Positions 1 to 6,152 of a stretch of DNA of 7,800 bases are shown here, one piece after another; the stretch's first letter is position 1; each line of letters begins with the position of its first letter. Origin of the DNA: Marinagarivorans sp. UBA5868 (GTDB lineage Bacteria; Pseudomonadota; Gammaproteobacteria; Pseudomonadales; Cellvibrionaceae); assembly GCA_002432095.1 (NCBI GenBank), contig DJFQ01000186.1, positions 9,356 through 17,155 on the forward strand, written 5' to 3'. The notes beneath the pieces were generated by a model. That model was not told the DNA's origin and ran no database searches. It worked only from the letters and a program-made list of their open reading frames with translations. The position numbers were made by a program, and so were the translations under genes.

Positions 1-299
1 CTGCCGGCCTTGCAGGAATGTTGGAAGTTGCGGCCATCCACGGACGAGCCAACAGCGCGTTAAATGCGGGATACGGCTACGCAGGAATTTTGGTGGCATT
101 TCTCGCTCGTCAAAATCCTCTGGCCGTTATTCCTTATGCAATTTTATTAGGTGGAATTCAGGCGAGTGGCGGCCTATTACAACGCGCCCACGATCTACCA
201 GATGCCACTGTCAATGTGATTCAGGGAATTATCTTTATGGTGATTCTGAGCAGTGAAATGTTTTACGGCAAATTTAGATGGCTTAGAACGCAAGGCTGA
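1..299 (+). CDS. ABC transporter permease, BMP/nucleoside type (5' truncated)
   Basis: This is the C-terminal part of an inner-membrane permease of the BPD_transp_2 family, the group that serves BMP-type (nucleoside or simple-sugar-like) ABC importers. The frame is open from base 3 to a TGA at 297-299, giving about 99 visible residues, so the start lies left of the window; the first ATG at 18 is internal. The visible part opens with a GLAGMLEV motif, followed by hydrophobic helices and a conserved GYGYAGILVAFLARQNPL stretch, which is typical of the end of this permease family. A second permease follows after 17 bases, as expected for a heterodimeric channel, with the ATPase further down. The substrate cannot be read from this fragment; the operon context suggests a small ureido compound. 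The family call is firm and the substrate is inference. Confidence 0.88.
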   Translation, partial: AGLAGMLEVAAIHGRANSALNAGYGYAGILVAFLARQNPLAVIPYAILLGGIQASGGLLQRAHDLPDATVNVIQGIIFMVILSSEMFYGKFRWLRTQG

Positions 300-316
300 C
301 TCACGGAGATGATCCA

Positions 317-1237
317 ATGGTAGAGAATGATATTACTGTGTGGGCCGTCATAATGGCCGTTATCGGCGGCGCCATTCGAGTGGGGACACCTTTTATTTTT
401 GTCAGTCTTGGTGAATGCCTTACGGAAAAAAGCGGACGCATTAACCTGGGGCTGGAGGGCAATTTGGTAATGGGTGCAATGGTGGGCTATGCCGTCGCTT
501 ATTTATCCGGCTCACCGTGGTTGGGGGTATTTGCAGCTGCCGCGAGCGGCTGTGCGTTGGGCGTATTGCACGCGCTACTGTGCCAACACAAAAGCGTTAA
601 CGACATTGCGGTGGGAATTGCCTTAATGTTATTTGCATCCGGTCTCGCGTTTTTCTACGGCAAGCCGTTTATTCAACCCAGTGCACCGCGCCTGCCATCC
701 TTTGGTCTGGGGAACTGGAGTGAGTCTCCTATCGTCCGCGCGGCGCTGGATATCAATGCTTTATTTTTTATTGGGGTTCTCCTGGCACCGTTACTGAGCT
801 GGTTTTTATTGCGCACCCGTTGGGGTAACGCGGTCCGAGTGGTCGGTGAGAGCGGTGATGCTGCCCTCGCCATGGGAATTTCCATTAATCGTGTTCGTCT
901 GCTAAGCACCATGGTAGGTGGAGGGCTCGCTGGCGTCGGTGGTTGTTATTTATCCCTATATTATCCGGGAAGTTGGAGTGAAGGACTCTCCAGCGGGCAA
1001 GGATTAATGGCTGTGGCACTCGTTATTTTTGCGCGCTGGAATCCTATGTATTGCTTATACGCCAGCTTGTTATTTGGCAGCGCTGCCGCATTGGGGCCAG
1101 CACTGCAGTCGGTGGGTATCAACTGGGGCTATTACCTACTAAACGCAGCTCCGTATTTTTTAACGTTAATCATTATGATCATCACGTCGGATCGGCGCGG
1201 AACACTTTCCGGTATGCCGGGTGAGTTTGCCAAATAG
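317..1237 (+). CDS. ABC transporter permease, BMP/nucleoside type, second subunit
   Basis: Full-length 306-residue inner-membrane permease of the BPD_transp_2 family, the partner of the truncated permease upstream. About eight hydrophobic segments are visible (roughly residues 8-32, 50-66, 68-88, 95-114, 147-165, 195-216, 229-264 and 272-290). Residues 36-48 ([13 protein letters not shown]) are the family's hallmark near the N-terminus. Residues 177-194 ([18 protein letters not shown]) form the cytoplasmic coupling loop that contacts the ATPase. The ATG is preceded by GGAG at 305-308 with an 8-base spacer, which supports this start. It lies 17 bases after the first permease and 14 bases before the first cysteine hydrolase, so all are probably on one transcript. 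Relatives transport nucleosides or related small polar compounds. The substrate is not shown by the sequence; biuret or triuret is suggested only by the neighbouring hydrolases. Confidence 0.93.
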   Translation: MVENDITVWAVIMAVIGGAIRVGTPFIFVSLGECLTEKSGRINLGLEGNLVMGAMVGYAVAYLSGSPWLGVFAAAASGCALGVLHALLCQHKSVNDIAVGIALMLFASGLAFFYGKPFIQPSAPRLPSFGLGNWSESPIVRAALDINALFFIGVLLAPLLSWFLLRTRWGNAVRVVGESGDAALAMGISINRVRLLSTMVGGGLAGVGGCYLSLYYPGSWSEGLSSGQGLMAVALVIFARWNPMYCLYASLLFGSAAALGPALQSVGINWGYYLLNAAPYFLTLIIMIITSDRRGTLSGMPGEFAK

Positions 1238-1251
1238 CTTTCGGGGGAAAC

Positions 1252-1938
1252 ATGAGCGACCGTTTTGTCAACGCAACGCCTTATCCTTGGCCTTATAACG
1301 GACAACTTCAGCCATTTAATACGGCGTTGATCATCATCGATATGCAGACAGACTTTTGCGGCGTCGGTGGTTATGTAGATTCCATGGGGTATGACATTTC
1401 GTTAACGCGCGCACCTATACAGCCCATTAAATCCGTGCTCGCCGTTATGCGCGCGCAAGGTTTTCATATTATTCACACAAGGGAAGGGCATAGAGCGGAT
1501 TTGAGCGATTTACCTTTAAACAAACGCTGGCGCAGTCAGCGGATAGGCGCAGGAATCGGCGATCAAGGCCCATGTGGACGTATCTTGATTCGTGGGGAAG
1601 CAGGTTGGGACATTATTTCTGAACTTGCTCCGTTACCCGGCGAACCGATTATTGATAAGCCGGGTAAAGGCTCGTTTTATGCGACCGATCTCGATTTGAT
1701 TTTGCATCGTATGGGTGTCGAGAATCTGATTATCTGCGGCATTACGACGGACGTCTGCGTGAGCACAACCATGCGCGAAGCGAATGATCGTGGCTACGAA
1801 TGCTTATTGCTGGAAGACTGTTGCGGAGCAACTGACCCCGTAAACCATCAAGCGGCGATCAATATGGTAAAAATGCAGGGTGGTGTATTTGGCGCCACCG
1901 CAAAATCATCGTTGTTGCTGGAAACGCTGGGTTCATGA
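1252..1938 (+). CDS. biuH: biuret hydrolase (isochorismatase-like cysteine hydrolase)
   Basis: A 228-residue cytosolic amidohydrolase of the isochorismatase-like (IHL) superfamily, predicted to hydrolyse biuret to allophanate and ammonia. The catalytic triad is visible: D30 in [10 protein letters not shown]136 in IDKPGKGSF and C169 in [10 protein letters not shown], with the usual non-proline cis-peptide site at I164-T165. As I recall, the Rhizobium leguminosarum BiuH triad is D36/K142/C175 with an important Q215. All four positions map here at a constant offset of six (Q209 in KMQGGVFG), so length and spacing match exactly. The segments PYPWPYNG near the N-terminus and [14 protein letters not shown] (residues 91-104) also look BiuH-specific rather than general IHL. 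A purine-rich GGGGGAAA at 1243-1250 precedes the ATG. The gene sits between permease and ATPase genes, and its stop is 1 base from the ATPase start. A related ureido substrate such as triuret or guanylurea cannot be excluded. Confidence 0.87.
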   Translation: MSDRFVNATPYPWPYNGQLQPFNTALIIIDMQTDFCGVGGYVDSMGYDISLTRAPIQPIKSVLAVMRAQGFHIIHTREGHRADLSDLPLNKRWRSQRIGAGIGDQGPCGRILIRGEAGWDIISELAPLPGEPIIDKPGKGSFYATDLDLILHRMGVENLIICGITTDVCVSTTMREANDRGYECLLLEDCCGATDPVNHQAAINMVKMQGGVFGATAKSSLLLETLGS

Positions 1939-1939
1939 T

Positions 1940-3451
1940 ATGACGCAGGAATCAGTGATGCTTGAAGCCTTGGATATCGGTAAATCCTTTGGTGAGGTTA
2001 GTGCGCTAAATAACGTTTCGCTGCAATTAAAGTCGCATAAAGTACATGCGTTGCTCGGTGAAAATGGCGCCGGAAAAAGTACGCTGGTTAAATGTCTGAT
2101 GGGGTATTACCGGCCGGATTCGGGGCAAATTCTCTTTAATCAAAAGGAGGTGGTGATCGACAGCCCGCAACGCGCATCACATCTAGGTCTCGGCATGGTG
2201 TATCAACACTTTACGTTAATACCTAATATGACAATCGCCGAAAATATTGTGTTGTCTCGCCCAAATCTTCCTCTGATCATCGACTGGCAAAAAGAAATTG
2301 AAAGCTTGCAGACAAAAATGACCAATATGCCTTTCCAGATTGATTTGCATCGCCCCGTGCGTGAACTAGCGGTCGGTGAAAAGCAAAAAGTGGAAATCAC
2401 CAAGCAATTGCTATTGGATACCAAACTTCTGATTCTCGACGAACCTACCTCTGTGCTTACCCCTACGGAGGCAGATGAGGTGCTAGGAAAAATTCACCAG
2501 CTTGCTCGAAATCAACAACTAACTGTTCTGATGATCACCCATAAATTTCGCGAAGTGATGCAATATGCGGATCAGGTAACAGTGCTGCGCAAAGGACGTT
2601 TTGTCGCCACCGCCACTGTGAGCGAAGTCAATCCGCAGATTCTGTCGGACATGATGGTTGGCGGCGAGAGCCTCAGTAAACCACCAACTCGAACGCTCCA
2701 ATCCGCAAGAATAATCAAACTACGCACCGAAAATTTAACGGTTCACAACGATCAGGATTTCGCCGTCATAAAAAATATGGATTTGGAAGTGGCTCAGGGG
2801 GAGATAGTGGGTATTGCCGGTGTGTCTGGTAATGGTCAAAAGCAACTTGTCGAAGCACTGGCAGGACAACGTCCGCCGCACATGGGAACAATATTCGCGC
2901 ATGACAAAAAATTCTGTGCTGACCTGAACACCATCACGCGGCACAAGTTTTTTTGTCTACCGGAAGAACCACTTAAAAACGCCTGCGTTGGTACATTGAG
3001 TGTGGCCGAAAATCTGGTGTTACGTAAATTCAACCGTCCGCCATTTTCCCGGTGGGGCATGTTGCGACGCGGAGTTATACGTCGCAATGCCGAAGCACTC
3101 ATTCAACAATACCGCGTGCGCACATCCGGGCCGGAACAACCGATCGCGGCGCTCTCCGGCGGTAATGTGCAGAGGGTGGTGCTGGCGAGGGAACTGGCTC
3201 AGGAAGTTTCCATTCTTGTGGTTGCCAATCCCTGTTTCGGTCTGGATTTCAAGGCCGTTGCGGATATTCGGGCTCAATTGCTGGCGGCCCGAAATCAAGG
3301 CGCTGCAATATTATTGATCAGTGAAGATCTTGATGAAATTCTAGAGCTGAGCGACCGCTTTTATGTGATATCTGCCGGGCAACTGGTTTACCAGACCACC
3401 CCGGCTCAGGCGGATATGAATACCATCGGCCAGTATATGGCGGGCCATTAA
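1940..3451 (+). CDS. ABC transporter ATP-binding protein, double NBD, BMP/nucleoside type
   Basis: A 503-residue cytoplasmic ATPase with two nucleotide-binding domains, the usual architecture for BMP/simple-sugar importers. The first domain is canonical: Walker [10 protein letters not shown] (40-48), Q-loop YQH (88-90), signature [11 protein letters not shown] from 143, Walker B LLILDEPT (163-170) and H-loop H201. The second domain is degenerate, as is usual in this family: the Walker A region GVSGNGQKQ (294-302) lacks GK(S/T), the signature LSGGN (405-409) is intact, Walker B ends in VVAN (427-430) rather than DE, and SEDLDE (461-466) replaces the switch histidine. The first domain probably does most of the hydrolysis. 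I chose the ATG at 1940, one base after the biuH stop. An ATG at 1958 has a better ribosome site (AGGA at 1947-1950, 7-base spacer) and would give 497 residues. A still longer frame from 1880 would overlap biuH and is unlikely. Confidence 0.93.
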   Translation: MTQESVMLEALDIGKSFGEVSALNNVSLQLKSHKVHALLGENGAGKSTLVKCLMGYYRPDSGQILFNQKEVVIDSPQRASHLGLGMVYQHFTLIPNMTIAENIVLSRPNLPLIIDWQKEIESLQTKMTNMPFQIDLHRPVRELAVGEKQKVEITKQLLLDTKLLILDEPTSVLTPTEADEVLGKIHQLARNQQLTVLMITHKFREVMQYADQVTVLRKGRFVATATVSEVNPQILSDMMVGGESLSKPPTRTLQSARIIKLRTENLTVHNDQDFAVIKNMDLEVAQGEIVGIAGVSGNGQKQLVEALAGQRPPHMGTIFAHDKKFCADLNTITRHKFFCLPEEPLKNACVGTLSVAENLVLRKFNRPPFSRWGMLRRGVIRRNAEALIQQYRVRTSGPEQPIAALSGGNVQRVVLARELAQEVSILVVANPCFGLDFKAVADIRAQLLAARNQGAAILLISEDLDEILELSDRFYVISAGQLVYQTTPAQADMNTIGQYMAGH

Positions 3452-3460
3452 TAATTTTCT

Positions 3461-3465
3461 GGAGG
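3461..3465 (+). promoter_or_regulatory. ribosome binding site setting a GTG start
   Basis: GGAGG lies 6 bases before the GTG at 3472 and decides the start of the second cysteine hydrolase. Another in-frame GTG at 3478 would be 12 bases away, which is too far. It sits in the 20-base gap after the ATPase gene. It is the strongest Shine-Dalgarno match I noticed in the operon. Confidence 0.7.
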
Positions 3466-3471
3466 GCGCGC

Positions 3472-4152
3472 GTGACGGTGATTATTGAAGCCAAACCTTA
3501 TCCCTATCTTCTTTCCGCCAAAAAGCCGTGTTTGTTGGTTATTGATATGCAGCGGGATTTCATTGAACCGGGTGGTTTTGGCGATGCTCTCGGTAACGAC
3601 GTCAGCCGCCTCTCGGCCATCATTCCCACCGTTAAAAAACTCATCTATGGATTTCGCCAATTGCATCTACCTATTGTTCACACCAGAGAGTGCCACAAAG
3701 CCGACCTGTCCGATTGTCCGCCCAGTAAACTCAACCGCGGCGGAAGCACTCTTAAAATCGGAGACAGCGGACCAATGGGGAGAATTCTAATCGATGGAGA
3801 ACCTGGAAATGCGTTAATCGACGAGCTTCGTCCGTTACCAGGAGAACTGGAAATAACCAAACCTGGGAAGGGATCTTTCTATAACACGGATTTACACATC
3901 CATCTCCAGAATCTTCAGGTATCCCATTTAATAATCGCCGGCGTAACCACGGAAGTATGTGTACAAACCACCATGCGTGAAGCCAATGACAGAGGTTATG
4001 AATGTTTGTTGGTGGAGGATGCGACCGAGAGCTATTTCGCGGAATTTAAACGTGCGACACTCGATATGATTGTGGCACAGGGCGGCATTGTCGGTTGGGT
4101 AGCCAACTGCGAAAAAACCTTGAAAGGGTTGGAGCAGGCGTATGGACAATAA
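3472..4152 (+). CDS. isochorismatase-like cysteine hydrolase, BiuH paralogue, candidate triuret hydrolase
   Basis: A 226-residue cytosolic IHL amidohydrolase, clearly paralogous to the BiuH-like protein two genes upstream. The triad is D25 in VIDMQRDF, K130 in ITKPGKGSF and C163 in [10 protein letters not shown], with Q203 matching the BiuH glutamine. The block [15 protein letters not shown] is identical in both proteins. The segment before GPMGR differs: residues 86-98 ([13 protein letters not shown]) replace the Biu[15 protein letters not shown] region and are one residue shorter, so substrate choice probably differs. Established background: triuret hydrolase TrtA is an IHL enzyme, closely similar to BiuH, whose gene clusters with biuH and which yields carboxybiuret that decays to biuret. 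That fits well but is inference; guanylurea or another ureido amide is possible. The start is GTG with GGAGG 6 bases upstream. The last 11 bases overlap the cupin gene, which implies translational coupling. Confidence 0.85.
   Translation: MTVIIEAKPYPYLLSAKKPCLLVIDMQRDFIEPGGFGDALGNDVSRLSAIIPTVKKLIYGFRQLHLPIVHTRECHKADLSDCPPSKLNRGGSTLKIGDSGPMGRILIDGEPGNALIDELRPLPGELEITKPGKGSFYNTDLHIHLQNLQVSHLIIAGVTTEVCVQTTMREANDRGYECLLVEDATESYFAEFKRATLDMIVAQGGIVGWVANCEKTLKGLEQAYGQ
4131..4134 (+). promoter_or_regulatory. ribosome binding site of the cupin gene
   Basis: GGAG lies 7 bases before the ATG at 4142, inside the 3' end of the second cysteine hydrolase gene. It supports an overlapping start for the cupin and coupled translation of the two. 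Confidence 0.55.
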
Positions 4153-4501
4153 CAAGCCGCTGATTATCAAAAATTTATTTGATACTCAATTCCTGCTTGC
4201 CAATTGCCAATGGCAACCGCTAACGGAAGGAGTGTCCATTGCGAAAATCTACGAAGTTGAAAAACGCGGTGTGCGAGCTGCATTTCTGCATTATTCACCA
4301 GGCGCATCCGTACCGAATCACCAGCATCTTGGCTTTGAACATATATTGATATTGGATGGCTGGCAAAAAGACGAAGAGACAATATATAACGTAGGCACAT
4401 TGGTAATACACCCTCCGGGAACTCAACACCATTTGGTGGCGCCGGAGGGTTGTATTGCATTGGGAATTTGGGAAAAACCCGTATCCTTTACCGCGGACTA
4501 G
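4142..4501 (+). CDS. small cupin-domain protein, function unknown
   Basis: A 119-residue single-domain cupin, resembling the ChrR-type cupin group. Motif 1 fits the consensus G(X)5HXH(X)3-4E(X)6G exactly: G54, H60, H62, E66 and G73. Motif 2 gives G85, P91, G93 and H96 but has A100 where the consensus has Asn. The four expected metal ligands (H60, H62, E66, H96) are therefore present, and a divalent metal is likely bound. No signal peptide or DNA-binding domain is seen, so it is probably a cytosolic enzyme or a small ligand sensor. It overlaps the second cysteine hydrolase by 11 bases and closes the operon, so it probably works on the same substrate class or senses it. Its stop TAG overlaps the trmA stop on the other strand. 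I do not recognise a specific function. Confidence 0.85.
   Translation: MDNNKPLIIKNLFDTQFLLANCQWQPLTEGVSIAKIYEVEKRGVRAAFLHYSPGASVPNHQHLGFEHILILDGWQKDEETIYNVGTLVIHPPGTQHHLVAPEGCIALGIWEKPVSFTAD
4411..4449. repeat. inverted repeat (possible RNA hairpin) inside the cupin gene
   Basis: CCCTCCGG at 4411-4418 and CCGGAGGG at 4442-4449 are perfect 8-base inverted copies separated by 23 bases. The loop holds a further inverted pair, CACC at 4427-4430 and GGTG at 4435-4438. Together they could fold into an extended hairpin about 50 bases before the shared stop codons. On the + strand it is followed by a weak, interrupted T-run (TTGTATTG), so a classical terminator is doubtful. It may be chance within coding sequence. 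Confidence 0.35.
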
Positions 4502-5580
4502 TTTTTGCGCTTTCGCAGAACTACTCCACACTCACGGTGTTCGGTGTAGGGAAACTGGTCAAACAATGCCATACGCTCCACCCGGTGAGTCCGATAGAGC
4601 AACTGCAGATTTTCTTTAAGCGAAATAGGGTTGCAGGAAATATACACAATATTATCGAACCGACTAACGAAAGCATTGGTCGCCGGGTCAAGCCCGCTGC
4701 GTGGCGGATCTACAAATACCGTCGAAAAATGGTATTCATCTAACTCCACCTCTTTCAAACGCTCATAGGTACGGACTTTGTCCAGAGCGCCGACCATATC
4801 CTCGGCGGACATACGCACAAACGTTATATTGGAAATTTGATTCAGTGAGCAGTTATGCAAGGCCGAATGAATGCTGGATTTGGCAACTTCAGTGGCCAAT
4901 ACCTTGTTGAAATTGCGCGAAAGCGGCAGGGTAAAATTGCCATTTCCACAATAGAGTTCCAACAAGTCGCCACCAAAGCCCGCACTGTGTTGCGCCGCCC
5001 AATTGAGCATGTCCCGGCACACAAAACCATTTGGTTGAGTAAAAGAGCCTTCCAGCTGCTGGTACTGATAGGTTTTTCCCGCCACTTCAAAAGTTTCATA
5101 AATAAAGTCATCGGTTATCACCAGCTTTTGCCCGCGGCTACGGCCAATAAGCCGAGCATGCAAATGTTGCGCGGCATTTTGTGCTGACGCTTGCCATTGC
5201 TCATCGAGGAATTTGTGATAAACCAATGAGATTATGGATTCACCTTTTGTAGAGGTGAGAAATTCAATTTGAAACAATTTTCGTCGCAAAATTTCATGCG
5301 CGTTTAAATGGTCGCGTAATTTAGGCATCAATGTCTGGATCACAACGGATCCTGCCGGAAAAGTCTCCACATCGTAGGCTTTTCGACTCCCCGGTTCAAA
5401 CATCGCGTAACTGACACCATTAGCAGAATGCCACGCCTTGAATTCGGCCCGCATACGGTATTGTTCGGGAGGAGAGGCAAAAACATCGATGCGATTAATA
5501 TCAAACTCGCCGAACTCGTCTAATGTCAGTTGATGTTTTTGCTCAAGCTGTTGCTGATAGTCAGTTAGGGAAAACGTCAT
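4498..5580 (-). CDS. trmA: tRNA (uracil-5-)-methyltransferase TrmA
   Basis: A 360-residue SAM-dependent enzyme that methylates U54 of tRNA to ribothymidine (m5U54); cytosolic housekeeping function. The SAM-binding motif is LLELYCGNGNF (206-216), VFVDPPRSGLD spans 288-298, the nucleophile C316 is in YISCNP, and the general base E350 is in EHREC. The Escherichia coli enzyme (366 residues, C324 and E358 as I recall) aligns at a constant offset of eight for both residues. The FTQPN segment (180-184) is also typical of the family. No TRAM domain or iron-sulfur cysteine cluster is seen, which argues against RumA/RlmD and RlmC. The start at 5580 fits the family N-terminus, but the bases just upstream on this strand (TATATCCTTCT) contain no Shine-Dalgarno, so translation may depend on coupling. 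It lies 35 bases after the response regulator and is probably co-transcribed with it. Confidence 0.96.
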   Translation of the reverse strand: MTFSLTDYQQQLEQKHQLTLDEFGEFDINRIDVFASPPEQYRMRAEFKAWHSANGVSYAMFEPGSRKAYDVETFPAGSVVIQTLMPKLRDHLNAHEILRRKLFQIEFLTSTKGESIISLVYHKFLDEQWQASAQNAAQHLHARLIGRSRGQKLVITDDFIYETFEVAGKTYQYQQLEGSFTQPNGFVCRDMLNWAAQHSAGFGGDLLELYCGNGNFTLPLSRNFNKVLATEVAKSSIHSALHNCSLNQISNITFVRMSAEDMVGALDKVRTYERLKEVELDEYHFSTVFVDPPRSGLDPATNAFVSRFDNIVYISCNPISLKENLQLLYRTHRVERMALFDQFPYTEHRECGVVLRKRKN

Positions 5581-5615
5581 AGAAGGATATAGAGTCGTAA
5601 TAGGTGGAAAATGAT

Positions 5616-6152
5616 TTATTCAGCGACTGGCTTTTTGCCCAGCTTGCGCTGCAATGTTCGGCGGTGCATTTTCAATTGCCGCGCCGTAGCGGAAATATTG
5701 CCGGCGTTGTCTGCCAGCGCTTGTTGAATATGTTCCCATTCGATTCGACGCAACGGAAGCACATTATCGACGCTCTGGTTGCCCAGAATAGGATCTTCGC
5801 AAAACGCGTTCAGAATCTGCTCTATGGTGGCGGGTTTGGCGAGATAATTGACGGCACCCAACTTGATTGCCTGAACGGCGGTTGCGATGCTGGCATATCC
5901 GGTCAAAACCACGATTTTTAATGCAGGATTTTGCTGCAGCAGATGGTCTATCAGCTCCAATGACGAGCCATCTTCCAACTTGAGATCCAGCAATGCCCAA
6001 TCAAAATCCGCAGGATTACAGCTTTCGCGGGCGGCTTTGACGGTGGTGAAAAGCTCGGCGGCAAACCCTCGTCTATTCAGTGCTCGCACAGTTACTGCCG
6101 CCAGAACCGTGTCGTCTTCGACGTATATGATGTTTTCGGAGCGCGGATTCAT
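5616..6152 (-). CDS. regA: response regulator, RegA/PrrA/ActR/RoxR family
   Basis: A 178-residue two-component DNA-binding regulator, close to the usual RegA length. The receiver domain covers residues 1 to about 120: acidic pocket E12/D13/D14, phosphoacceptor D56 in LLDLKLEDG, T84 in VVLTGYAS and K106 in LAKPAT. A short linker leads to the C-terminal Fis-type helix-turn-helix, whose block GNISATARQL then KMHRRTLQRKL (151-171) is the family's near-invariant recognition region. Homologues respond to redox state and control respiration, carbon or nitrogen fixation, or photosynthesis genes; the targets here are unknown. The start ATG overlaps the kinase stop as ATGA (6149-6152), the classic arrangement for coupled translation of a kinase and its partner. 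No good Shine-Dalgarno precedes it, consistent with coupling. trmA follows after 35 bases. Confidence 0.93.
   Translation of the reverse strand: MNPRSENIIYVEDDTVLAAVTVRALNRRGFAAELFTTVKAARESCNPADFDWALLDLKLEDGSSLELIDHLLQQNPALKIVVLTGYASIATAVQAIKLGAVNYLAKPATIEQILNAFCEDPILGNQSVDNVLPLRRIEWEHIQQALADNAGNISATARQLKMHRRTLQRKLGKKPVAE

Noticed and set aside
1880..1939. Extended 5' end of the ATPase frame overlapping biuH
   Set aside because: The added 20 residues are another frame of conserved hydrolase coding sequence and are absent from ATPases of this family; starts at 1940 or 1958 fit better.
2836..3298. Overlapping - strand frames of about 90 codons inside the ATPase gene
   Set aside because: They are antisense to conserved coding sequence, with arginine-rich or low-sense translations and no motif.
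3000..3317. 105-codon + strand open frame inside the ABC ATPase gene
   Set aside because: It lies in another frame of a well-conserved ATPase domain, has no family resemblance and no plausible start region; a shadow frame.
3472..4152. RutB-type ureidoacrylate hydrolase as identity of the second hydrolase
   Set aside because: RutB has a different lysine-motif and post-cysteine context from [11 protein letters not shown] and [10 protein letters not shown], and no other rut genes are nearby; the protein is much closer to BiuH.
5581..5615. Possible promoter or terminator between the response regulator and trmA
   Set aside because: Only 35 bases, with no stem-loop and no convincing -35/-10 pair.
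5604..5921. 105-codon + strand frame antisense to the response regulator
   Set aside because: It is entirely antisense to a strongly conserved receiver and HTH protein, with no recognisable domain; a shadow.
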